Source: Ovis canadensis | Lineage: Eukaryota; Chordata; Mammalia; Artiodactyla; Bovidae | Assembly: GCF_042477335.2 (NCBI RefSeq) | Contig: NC_091247.1 | Span: forward strand, 44,384,501-44,448,500 | Length of the DNA stretch: 64,000 bases | Direction: 5' to 3' | Shown: positions 1-12,400 of the stretch, piece after piece | Layout: the number at the start of each line of letters is the position of its first letter | Numbering within the stretch: position 1 is the first letter of the stretch | Translations under genes and position numbers: made by a program | Notes under the pieces: model-generated | What the model was told of the DNA's origin: nothing | Databases searched by the model: none | Seen by the model: the letters and a program-made list of their open reading frames with translations, nothing else

Positions 1-2377
1 TGGCCAACCCAATATTTGTGTGTGTTCATAGTTATTTAGTAGGCACTAATTTCTTTAATTTCATCCTTATTGTTACTGATAATTTGAAACCTTTAAATCT
101 TAACTGATAAAGTAACAGTATTTTGTTTCAATGCGATACCAGTTGTGCTGTTGAAAAGGAAAAGCTTATTGTTTGAGTGCTTCTTATCCACATCAGCAGT
201 TGACAGAAATTCAGATGAAAGGATGTAGTAGATAATGTAATTAATTGTTTTCAATTTATTCCAAACAATATATTGGCTAATTTTATATTCTTTATGATTT
301 AAATCACAGAAAATGAACTTTTCCTAAGAAACTATTTTTCCTCCTTTACACATAGTAATGATGATTATTTTGAAGCAAAAATATCATAGTTAAAAATTAC
401 AGTGTTCATTTAGCTTTGCAAAGCTTTGCAAAGCCTAGCCTTTTGCATGTCTGCAGTTTTTCAAAATTTTGTAATGTTCTATATTTCAGAAGTCAACACC
501 TGAAAGTCATTTAAAATGTAAAACTTTAAACAGAGCTCACATATCAAGACTCTTTTAAAACTGGAATAGGAAATAAAGACCTTTGATCTCTGTTCTTTCC
601 TAGCACTCAGTTTAGAACATTCCTGAAACTGACTGTGGTTCCTAAACTGAGATGAAACATTCTGTTGTAGTCTAATGACAGCTTTTGGCAGTTTGAAAGC
701 TTGTCTCATGTGGGGTATTCAATAAGTTGGGTCTAGTCCTCTTCAACTGAAGAAAGGGCGACTTAGGAAAGGAGAAGAAATGTGAGGAAAGAATTATGAG
801 TATGCCTTCCTCATAGTTGAAAACGAGTTCCCTTTTTTTGGGGGGGCAACATTTTCATTTATGAAGTTTTTCCTTGAGTAAAAATAAATTCATAAATCTT
901 AGGCAAAGGGTAGATTTATGGACATAGGCTCACTCCCAGACTGCTTTTTTATATTCCAAGTATATCCCCTTGTATACCTTAAAAGAGAAAAATAACAGAA
1001 GCCAATAAAAATTTCATCAATCTATACAAATATTTTTATGAATACTTTAAAAAATTGTTCCCTTTATAGAATTTTTAATAGGAAATTAATTATGAAAATA
1101 TTATGTCTTTGAAAAGAATATATCAATGGAATATTGATAAATTGCAAAAATCTTTGAAACTCAAATGAAATACTTTTCTCATGCTAAATGGTAGAGTGAC
1201 TAATGGATTTGTTTTTTTTGCTAAGTTGCAAAATCAGCTTTGTTACTGTTCCATTTTGTTTCCTTCTTACTCTGCTCTATTCTTAGAAAAGGAATGGAAA
1301 ACAGGATTCCAAGACAAGATTCAAACTCACTATATGATTGATGACAATTGTTTTATCTTGCTAGCTTTAAAGAGGGGATGCTAGCAAGGATTAGAGAAAT
1401 TTATATCTTATTGAAGTGCTGCTATTCAAAGTTGTGTTCTGCGATGAGATGGACAAGTTTGGTTTAGAATGTAAATCATTGTACTGTTTCCTTCATTAAG
1501 AAAGTCTTTCTATGAAAAATTCTAGCAAAGTTCCTCATTTCGTCATGGACCTCTTGAACAGTTCACAAACTGGCAGGAGCATGCGGACTGCATTCCGAGT
1601 AGCACTGTCCTAAAGGAGTTACTCGTTCTCCATTTTCTGAAAATCGAGTTACTTTAGCTTGTGATGTAACTAAGTACTTTCATCTCCTTAGCTTTTTAGG
1701 TAAATAAATGAGCAGTCATTGAAGATAAAAAGAACAACAGCAAAATAGTATAAATGCAAGAGATGTAAACTATGAAAGAATGTCTTGTTTGTAACCTATT
1801 TATGAATAGATTATTGAAGGAGCCTTATTGAAGATATGCATCATCCTGCATAGTTTTAAGGAAACAAGCTTGGTGACCAAATAATCTCCTAATTTTATGA
1901 GTCCTAAATGTAGAAAGCCCATTAACCCTTTAACACTGAATTCTTCTGAGATGTTCAGAGATAATTCTTAAAGTTTGAGCTATGGGTTGAAGACTCTAAA
2001 AGTAAAAAAATGAGAGACAAATAGAAAGATAATGTAGCCAATAAAAGACATATGCAGTTTTGAAGGAAGAAAAGACAACTCAAGTTTTAGGAGTCCATAT
2101 TTGAAATTAGAAAGCATTTTTAATATATGTTACTCTAGGAATTAATTTTGATAGTGTTACCGATAAAATATATATGAATTAATTGTTTCAGGCATCTATC
2201 AACCATTTAAGAGGAAAGCACATTGGAAATAACCTGGATTTTACAAATTGATAAAATAATAATTGCTGAAATATAAAATAAACAGCCCTGGAAAAAAAAG
2301 ATCCAGATGAATTCTGGTACATTCTATAATTGGTGACTTGATCACCAATCTGTCTTTCATGAATTCTGTAGTGTTTT
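1..2377. other. VPS54 intron, no recognised element
   Basis: This AT-rich stretch lies upstream of the first VPS54 exon in the window and is taken as intron, because that exon opens in the middle of the protein. I recognise no exon, RNA gene or mobile element in it. A short motif, AGCTTTGCA, is repeated near 412-434. Open frames here are short and show no similarity I recognise. Confidence 0.55.
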
Positions 2378-2640
2378 GAGGCAGCATGGTGCAGTAGAAA
2401 GAACTTCAGTTTCTGAGTTAGACAGACCTGAACTCAAATTTCAGTTTTTCTGCTTACTAATTATATGACTTTATTCAAGTAATTTAATGTTTCTGAGCCT
2501 TAGTATCTTCATTTGTAAAAGGAAATAATAATAAAACCTATATTCTAAGATTGTTGAAATAATTATATATATATATATACATATATAAAATAACAGAGCC
2601 TAATACATAGAAGGAAGAAGTCAATAAATAATAACCTATA
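2378..2640 (+). repeat. MIR SINE with a TA expansion
   Basis: The order of segments follows the MIR consensus: a head with a CAGACCTGAACTCAAAT-like stretch, the core with TGAGCCTTAGTATCTTCAT and GTAAAAGGAAATAATAATA, and a tail ending near CAATAAATAATA. A run of TA dinucleotides at about 2563-2585 interrupts the tail. It is an old, diverged copy, plus orientation. Confidence 0.75.
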
Positions 2641-3053
2641 ATTATCTTTCAGTTAGATAAATGACTTGATATTGGTGATAGCGATGATATGTAGAGGTTA
2701 AGGAAATCAGTCTTCTCTCTTTCAGATCTTAGAACTTCTGAAACTAGGTTATACTCTGAGGTGACTGTGGGATACTTTTACTTTCTAGAAAGTAGTTTGT
2801 ATTTGGAGAGCAGTAGTAACAGGAGCAGAGGAAGAAGGTAAATCACCTACTATGATTTTGTCTTACATTTATTAATCTTTGGGCTCTACCTTTCATCATC
2901 TTTCTATTTTGTGTGCCTAGTATCAAGCATCATATAATCTAATGGTTCATACAATGGGATTTAAAATACATGTAGAAATATTGTATCATTTTCAGAAAAC
3001 ATTTGGATAGTTAAAATATACTTATAGTTCTACTTTTTTTTTTCCCTCTTAAG

Positions 3054-3439
3054 CTGAGCCATTATCTGGATATTGTGGAAGTAAACATTGCTCACCAGAT
3101 CTCTCTACGTTCAGAAGCATTTTTTCATGCAATGACCTCTCAACATGAATTGCAGGACTACCTCAAGAAAACTTCCCAGGCTGTAAAAATACTTCGAGAT
3201 AAAATTGCACAGATTGATAAAGTAATGTGTGAAGGATCACTACACATTTTAAGACTGGCACTTACCAGAAATAATTGTGTTAAAGTATACAATAAACTGA
3301 AGTTAATGGCCACTGTACACCAGACTCAGCCTACAGTACAGGTGTTGTTATCTACTTCTGAATTTGTTGGAGCATTGGATTTAATAGCAACAACACAAGA
3401 GGTTCTACAGCAGGAACTTCAGGGCATTCATAGCTTCCG
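3054..3439 (+). CDS. VPS54: VPS54 coding exon 1 of 17 in window
   Basis: A polypyrimidine tract and AAG precede CTGAGCCATTATCTG (LSHYL). The exon ends TTC CG before GTATGT, splitting an Arg codon (phase 2). It encodes about residues 209-337, a helical stretch with [36 protein letters not shown] and [18 protein letters not shown], part of the conserved N-terminal tethering region. At 386 nt it is the longest exon here. By exon count of the mammalian gene (23) it would be exon 7, which is inference. Confidence 0.96.
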
Positions 3440-6400
3440 GTATGTCCATTAAGTAAGCCATTAGAAATAATGTTAAATTTTCAGAGGATAAATTTTAGTG
3501 TGTAATGAAAACTGAAAAAGTAAGAGTGTATTTAGAGTTACATGGGTATTTTTGTCTTCTAGATTGACCTGTTTAATATTATCATTCTGAAATTTTAGTC
3601 TTACTAAAATAAAAAAAATCATAAGGACCAATATTTTCACAGATATTTAGATCAGTTCAGTTCAGTTGCTCAGTCGTGTCCAACTCTTTGCGACCCATGA
3701 ATCACAGAATGCCAGGCCTCCCTGTCCATCACCAACTCCCGGAGTTTACCCAAACTCATGTCCATTGAGTTGGTAATGCCATCCAACCATCTCATCCTCT
3801 GTCGTCCCCTTCTCCTCCCGCCTTCAATCTTTCCCAACATCAGGGTCTTTTCAAATGAGTCAGCTCTTCGCATCAGGTGGCCAAAGTATTGGAGTTTCAT
3901 CTTCAACATCAGTCCTTCCAAACACCCAGGACTGATTTCCTTAAGGATGGACTGGTTGGATCTCCTTGCAGTCCCAAGAGACTCTCAAGAGTCTTCTCCA
4001 ACACCACAGTTCAAAAGCATCAATTCTTCAGCGCTCAGCTTTCTTTATAGTGCAACTCTCACATCCATACATGACTACTAGAAAACCATAGCCTTGACTA
4101 GACGGACCTTTGTTGACAAAGTAATGTCTCTGCTTATTAATATGCTATCTAGGTTGCTCATAACTTTTCTTCCAAGGAGTAAGCATCTTCTAATTTCATG
4201 GCTGCAGTCACCATCTGCAATGATTTTGGAGCCCCAAAAAATAAAGTCAGCCACTGTTTCCACTGTTTTCCCATCCCCATTTATTTCCCATGAAGTGATG
4301 GGACCAGATGCCATGATCTTCGTTTTCTGAATGTTGAGCTTTAAGCTAACTTTTTCACTCTCCTCTTTCACTTTCATCAAGAGGCTTTTTAGTTCCTCTT
4401 CACTTTCTGCCATAAGGGTGGTGTCATCTGCATATTTGAAGTTATTGATATTTCTCTCGGCAGTCTTGATACCAGCCTGTGCCTCTTCCAGCCCAGCGTT
4501 TCTCATGATGTACTCTGCATGTAAGTTAAATAAGCAGGCTGACAATATACAGCCTTGACGTACTCCTTTTCCTATTTGGAACCAGTCTGTTGTTCCATGT
4601 CCAGTTCTAACTGTTGCTTCCTGACCTACATCCAGATTTCTCAAGAGGCAGGTCAGGTGGTCTGATGAACTATGGACAGAGGTTTGTGACATTGTACAGG
4701 AGATAGGGATCAAGACCATTCCCAAGGAAAAGAAATGCAAAAAAGCTAAATGGCTGTCTGAGGAGGCCTTGCAAATAGCTGTGAAAACAAGAGAAGCAAA
4801 AAGCAAAGGAGAAAAGGAAAGATATACCCATTTGAATGCAGAGTTCCAAAGAATAGCAAGGAGAGATAAGAAAGCCTTCCTCAGCGATCAGTGCAAAGAA
4901 ATAGAGGAAAACAATAGAATGGGAAAGACTAGGGATCTCTTCAAGAAAATTAGAGATAGCAAGGAAATATTTCATGCAAAGATGGACTCAATAAAGGACA
5001 GAAATGATATGGACCTACCAGAAGCAGAAGATATTAAGAAGAGGTGGCATGAATACACAGAACTGTACAAAAGAGATCTTCACGACCCAGATAATCACTA
5101 TGGTGTGATCACTCACCTAGAGCCAGACATCTTGGAATGTGAAGTCAAGTGGGCCTTAGGGAGCATCACTACAAACAAAGGTAGTGGAAGTGATGGAATT
5201 CCAGTTGAGCTATTTTAAATCCTGAAAGATGATGCTGTGAAAGTGCTGCACTCCATATGCCAGCAAATTTGGAAAACTCAGCAGTGGCCACAGGACTGGA
5301 AAAGGTCAGTTTTCATTCCAATCCCAAAGAAAGGCAATGCCAAAGAATGCTCAAACTACTGCACAGTTGCACTCATCTCACATGCTAGTAAAGTAATGCT
5401 CAAAATTCTCCAAACCAGGCTTCAGCAATACATGAACCGTGAACTTCCAGATGCTCAAGCTGGTTTTAGAAAAGGCAGAGGAACCAGAGATCAAGTTGCC
5501 AACATTCGCTGGATCATGGAAAAAGCAAGAGAGTTCCAGAAAAACATTTATTTCTGCTTTATTGACTATGCCAAAACCTTTGACTGTGCGGATCACAATA
5601 ACCTGTGGAAAATTCTGAAAGAGATATTTGGATAAAGAAGTAAAATTAAATTCTCTATTAGATGAAATTGATAAAGGGCCAGTCACAACTTTGAAACTGA
5701 TAACATTTTGAAAACGTTGAAACGGCTTTGTGTCAAAGTAGAGAAAGTGGAGAAAGGAATACCGCTTCATTTTAAAAGCTATTGAATAAGTTTTAAATTA
5801 GGTAATTATTAAAATTCATTTCTCATTTGCAGTCTGTCACATTGCAAAAAAATTCACATGATGATGGAAGATACCCAATTTCTTTTGAGGCTTTATTTTG
5901 AAAATACCTTTAAAATTATAGTTTTAGTTATTTTATTTGCAATCATATCAGTTATTTAATTTGCAGATCAGACCAGTTTTAAGTCATCAAAATTTTTTGA
6001 TATATTCTGAAAACCTTCAGAATATATTACGTTATAGAGCACATCTTCCATAAAACTTCTCTGTAGTCACTTAGTAGTGTAAGATTTAGGTGGGTTTCTC
6101 AACAGAAACCCACCTGAAGTCTTCAACAAGGACTTTGCAGGACTGCTTAACTGAGTGAAATCTTCAATATGGGCTTCCCTGGTGGCTCAGCTGGTAAAGA
6201 ATCAGCCTGCAATGCAGGAGACCATGGTTCAATTCCTGGGAGGTATAGGCTACCCACTGCAGTATTCTTGGGCTTCCCTGATGTCTCAGACGATAAAGAA
6301 TCTGTCTGCAATGTGGGAGACCTGAGTTCGATTCCTGGATTGGGAAGATCCCCTGGAGAAGGGAACAGTCACCCACTCCAATATTCTCACCTGGGGAATT

Positions 6401-9400
6401 CCATGGACAGAGGAGCCTGGCAGGCTACAGTCCATGGGATCAGAAAGAGTCAGATACAACTGAGCGACTTTCACTTTATCTTAAATATAAAATTATTTTA
6501 ATTGAATTATAAGTTCTTACTAAGAGTAGGTAATTGGAGTATTTATTTAGAAAGCACTTTAAAAATATTGGCCCAAATTTAATTATGCAAGATTGATTCA
6601 TTTATTTTAGAAATGGTAATTGATCATCTGTTACATGAGAGACACCTGGCAGAATACTGGGACTATAGCCGTGAACAAAGCAGAGATGCTTCTTGTTCTG
6701 TTTCTGCAATTTATTTGTCAGTACGGATACAGAAATTACTAGGTAGTTATCATATGGTGCAGTACAGTATGATGATGAATGTACGGATTGCTATGGAGTT
6801 TAACCTTAGGGGAAAAACCTTCTCCAGACATTTATGTTTACAGAAGTTTGGATTACAGATCTCTTTGAAAGTCTATTTTAAGCTGTGGTCAGACCTTCTT
6901 TCCATAAAAATATACCTGTACATAATATTTTGCAATCAATTTTGGGTGGTTTGTAGTCCTTTGGAGTCTACTTTGAATTTCTCAGCATGGATACCCAGGG
7001 TGACTAAATGATTTTTAGTTTCTCCTTTACCTCTGAAATTTTAAATATTTCTCTTTTAAATGTGTTCATGGAATATATTTTTTAAACTAATAATTTTGTC
7101 AGTATTTTAGCAAGATGGATTTCTGTAATAACAGATGTTTTTCACTTGTCACTACTATATAATTAAAATGTTGGTGAATATTAGCAACTGATTCTACAAA
7201 GTAGAATGCTTTATCCTCTGAACAGAGAAATAGAAACAAAGATTAAACGCTTGCCTGCTGAACGCAAATTCTGAAACTGTTCTAATTTTTACTCCAAAGG
7301 TCACGTAGTTTATTTCATTTTCTTGACTCATAACTTTATGCCCAGTAATATTGATTAAAAGTATAGTTATGCAAAGCTATCTGGAAAATATTTAAGAACA
7401 GGGTTGAAAAGGCAAAGTGAAAATTTTATAATCTTGTAATCATCTTGAGCTAGAACACAAGGAAGAGTTTACCTTTATTTTCAGGCTCACTTTTCGTTTA
7501 TATCTTAACTCAGAGGACAAAATATTCTTCATAAAAAAATGGCATATAATTTTTAAAGACTTTCAAATATTCTAGTTGTCTACCTTTTGCTCATGTATCT
7601 TTCTAATATTTTTTAAGACCTGCACTTTTATAAAGATCATTTATTCTTCACATAAAATATATATGAAAATATATTTGATCCTTGAAATATTGCAGGTTTC
7701 GTGTAGAAAAGATTCAGTTATGTTGAAATTCAGGGGTATAATGTTATTTGCTATGTAGAACCTCTTCTCAGTTTTCACTGTTGTTAGTTTTTTTCGTTAC
7801 TACTTACTACCACACCACTATAAAATCCAAGAACATTTTTTGAATACTTTGGTATTCTGTACAAGATACTATGCTAAGAATATTGTACGTATTGATATTA
7901 TTTGACCCCGCTCCCCACTCCAGAAAACCCCTGTGAGATAGTCTTACCTCATTTTAATAGATAAGAAAGATAAAGCATTGAAAATCTTAGATAACTTGTT
8001 GCAAGTTATACAAATAACTTGCTCCAAGTCATAGAGCACATTATAAAACAGTAGAGTCAAAATTCAGTCAAGATCTCACTGGGCCCAAGGGTTATGTAGA
8101 CTTTTTAATATATTTCATTGAGGTTTTATAGGATCTCAAATAGATCACTCTGAACATCAGTGCTAATTTTCTAGTGCAAGAGGTGTTTAACTGTGGGCAA
8201 TTTACAGATTTGGTAAGCGAGAAACCTACCATAGTAATAGATTTTAAGATAAAAATTAATGTAACTAGTTTTTCTAGTTGTTTGCCGCCTTCTTTTTCTT
8301 TTTGAAAGAAAAGGTGGGAAACATTCAGAGTTAATTACAGGTTCCAGTTTACTGTAATATGATTTTATTGATCAGAGAGGCCACCTTAGGATTCCACTTA
8401 AGGGATTTTTATTGTTGGAAGTATTAAAAAATATTTAATACCTTGTTTGCTCCTGATATGGTCTTACATAATTTAGATTTTCAAAACATTATAATATAAA
8501 AACATCCACATTGTATGCTCTGAGATGAAGTCAAAACAACAAAATTTCTGCTATTTGATGAAAATAGTATTACTGTTGGGTTTATTGATATGTAAGTTTT
8601 TCTGATAAAAGCAGCACAGAAGTCATTGTGAACCCACAGCTTAGTAGAAGAGGTGAACTCATGTACAAATTGAGGCATATTAAAGTAGCAAGTATTAGAA
8701 TTGCTCTGATTTATTTAGCTGGATATATGGACCTATGTATGTTTTTAGAAAGTTATTTTTAGTTATTTTGCATTCCAGTATATTTCTTCCACCACTCTTA
8801 ATTACTGCATGTGATTATTAGGGTGGTGATGTTGTTTTTGTTGTTCAGTCGTGTCCAACTCTGTGATCTCATGGACTGCATCATGCCAGGCTCCTCTGTC
8901 TTCCACTGCCTCCTGGAGTTTGCTCAAATTCATGTCCATTAAGTTGGTGATGCTACCTAACCATCTCATCCTCTGCTGCCCATTTCTTCTCATACTTTTA
9001 TTTTATTTATTTATTCTTTTAATATTTTGTTTTATTTTTAATTTTTTAAATTTTAAAATCTTTAATTCTTACATGCGTTCCCAAACATGACCCCCCCTCC
9101 CACCTCCCTCCCCACAACATCTCTCTGGGTCATCCCCATGCACCAGCCCCAAGCATGCTGCTTTTAAAATGAACTGTTAATGGATCTATGTTTAAATATT
9201 TTTGGTAAGGTTAATAATGTTCAGTATAATTGCATCTATTGATAAAGTAGTCAAAAATATTGTAAACACAGAGCAAGGACGAAAAGGTGAATCTTATAAA
9301 ACCTTATAATTCTAGAAGTTTTGTTTAAGAATTCACTTAAATCTTTTAACATATGTTATCTTATACCTGTGAGTACATAATAAATATTATTTGATACTAG

Positions 9401-12400
9401 TATTGAAATTCATATCTGTTCTTCTTTATTTATCAGACTTTAAAATTACTTTAAGATGCATAGAAATGAAAGTACTCAGTTATTTTCAATAGTATCTGAG
9501 GTTGAATAGAACCTCACATTTAAATTATTATGCTGAATATCACTAGATACAGTCCGGTGGACTTCCTACTGTAATTATTTGTTGGGATTTGCTGAGGACT
9601 GTTATACCTGAAGGTAAGACATACTTGAGTGGTAACCGCTAGTCTACATTCAAAAGGAATTTATGATCTTTGTAAAAATTAATTGAGAACCAAGCATTGT
9701 TAAAGTTCTGTGTGGATTTATATCTTACCCTATTACTACTTTTTAAAAAGCTTGTTGAAAACTGAAACACACAAAAATAGAGGAAATTATATGAAGAGAG
9801 TTGTATGAAGCTGGGTAAACTGCATATCACCTGTGAATTATCAGCTCACGGCCAACTTTGTTTTCTCCATATTCCTCCCCCATTCTTGGATTATTTTGAA
9901 ACAAATCCAAAATATCATTTCATTTTATCCACAAGTATTCCATTGTGTATCTTTGAAAGATAAGGATCTTTAAAAACATAATTCTAATATCATTTATATT
10001 TTCAAATAGCTAGTCAGTGTTCAAATTTTCCTACTTCTCAAAATTCTTTTCATAGTGTATTTGTTGAAATAGGTCCAAAATATAACTATATATTACAACT
10101 GATTGATATATTTCATGTGTCTTTTGATATTGTTCTCCATTCTTCTCATTTTTCCCCTTTCAAAATATTTATTGAAGAAATTATCTTTGTAGTGCTTCTC
10201 ACAGTCTGAATTTTGCCGACTTCATCCACGTGTTTATTTGCAGGTTCTCCTTTTGCCTATACTTCCTATAAACTTGTAGTTCGATTTAAAGGCTTGATCA
10301 GGTTTAAGTTTTTCTTAGAAATCATATATCTGTTTGTCTCTTTTTATGATATAAGCAGCCATTTGAGGATTGTTGCCTAGATTTATCATCTCATTGTGGT
10401 TTGCAAATCATGATATTCTAATTCTAAACTTCCTTATTCATTTATTAATGGAATATTTATGTAAAGCCATATTTCTCCATAACAATTATTTGGTAATTCT
10501 GAAGGACAGTTCTTACAAGGATAGACAAGATAAATTCTAGGTTCTTTTCCTTTATCTGGCAGTTTTTGAAATAATGAATTGAAATCCAAATGTTTTATAA
10601 GTACATGGTTTTATAAATGTTTGAAGTATCAATGTTTTTTGTCTTTTTTTAAGCTTTATTTATTGGCTGTGCTGAGTCTTTGTTAGTGAGTGGGCTTTCT
10701 CTAGTTGTGAGTGGGGACTATTCTTTGTTGTGGTATGTGAGCTTCTCGTTGTGGTGGCTTCTCTTATGACACACAGGATCTAGGACTCGTGGGCTTCAGC
10801 AGCTGTTGCTTCTGGGCTCCAGAGCAGGCTCATATTTGTGGCTTATGGTCTTAGTTCCTCTGTGGCATGTGGGATCCTCCTGGATCAGGGATTAAACCCT
10901 TGTCTCCTGCATTGGCAGGAGGGTTCTTTACCATTGAGACACCAAGGAAGCCCCAAGTTTTTTGCTTTTAAAAATTTTCATTAGTATTCATTTTGTTCTT
11001 ATATAGGAACCTCCTCAAATCCTTTTGATTCTTTGAGTAGTTGTTGATGGTTTTCTTACTTCATGTTATGATGGGATATTCATGTTACACTTTTTATGTT
11101 CCAGATTTGCAAACTGCCATTTCTCTAAGGAGCCCTAATTTCTTTTATTAGGAAATGGTACTTAGAAATTATAGTCTAGGTGCTCCTTGTAGCAAGGTGT
11201 TCCTTGCTACACCTCTGATCAAAGGCTGATTGGTTATGATCACCAAGCCTTTTTAGTGGGTAGAGCTAGAAAATAAAGTTTCCTTCTTAAAGAAAAAATA
11301 TGAGTTTGTTCCAGGATAGTTCCACTGTGTACTGATAAATTTAGGACTGTAGAGTTTTTGTTTCTTCAACTTTGCATATATATTTACCTTTCCAGCAGCC
11401 TAAAAACTGTGCTTCCTAATGACACCAACATAATTACTCATTTGTTTTATCCAACAATATACATAGAATTGGGCTTCCCAGGTGATGCTAGTGGTAAAGA
11501 ACCTGCCTGGCAGTGTAGGAGATGTAAGAGACACAGGTTTGATCCCTGAATTGGGAAGATCCCCTGGAGGAGGGCATGGCAACCAACTCCAATATTCTTG
11601 CCTGGAGAATCCGATGGACAGAGGAGCCTGGAGGGCTACAGTCCGTAGGGTTGCAGAGTCAGACACGACTGAAGTGACTTAGCACACACATACATAGAGT
11701 GCTCTCAGAGCTAACAATATTATTACTACAAACACATAGGATTTCTTTTTGTTTTTCTAAAGGTATATCCCTTGTGGGATGAATGGATAAATTACTATGT
11801 TTTAAAGTCACTTGAGATAATTTCCTCTTTTGTAGATTTGCCTCTAGTTTAATACATAGTTAAGCTCATTTATTTGATTTGCTTTTGATATTTAAGGGTT
11901 GCTGTTTTTAGGTGTAACATTGTTTTACAACTATGTTAAGTGGTTACATGGTTCCAAAATCAGATCTATGAAAGAAGATAATTCGGAGAAATTTAACTTC
12001 TGTCTTGGTCCCCTTCCTCTCTACTCCTGTTAGTCATCATTTTAAAAAGTTTTAGTTTATATTTATCCATCTATCTGTCCTTCGTCTTAGATAAGCAATT
12101 GCATATTGTACGTAGTTTTCTCCACCTTACTGTTTTTACCTTACATATACCCTGTAGATCATGCTATAGTACACATTCTCGATGGGGAATATCACCTCAG
12201 GGAGGGGAAATTGGTTCTTGAAGGGTAAAAAAAAAGTCTTGAATTTTACAATGGTTTGTTGTGCTCCAAAGGCCATGGTACCTAAATGGATATACAGTAT
12301 ATCTGTGATATTAAAACTTCATGGGGGATGATTAGGAATAAAAATATCTAAAAGGATGTTTTGGGGAGGCAATAATGACAAAAAGGTTGAGAAACTGCTC

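Noticed and set aside
2563..2590. TA dinucleotide run, also at 18751-18774
   Set aside because: Ordinary microsatellites; one lies inside a MIR tail and neither has further structure.
4078..5635. Open frames of 100-240 codons resembling reverse transcriptase
   Set aside because: They are pieces of one inverted BovB insertion with stops and frame breaks, not a host gene.
6164..6501. Open frames on both strands over a SINE, similar to many others in the window
   Set aside because: The same translated phrases recur wherever Bov SINEs occur, showing they are repeat-derived.
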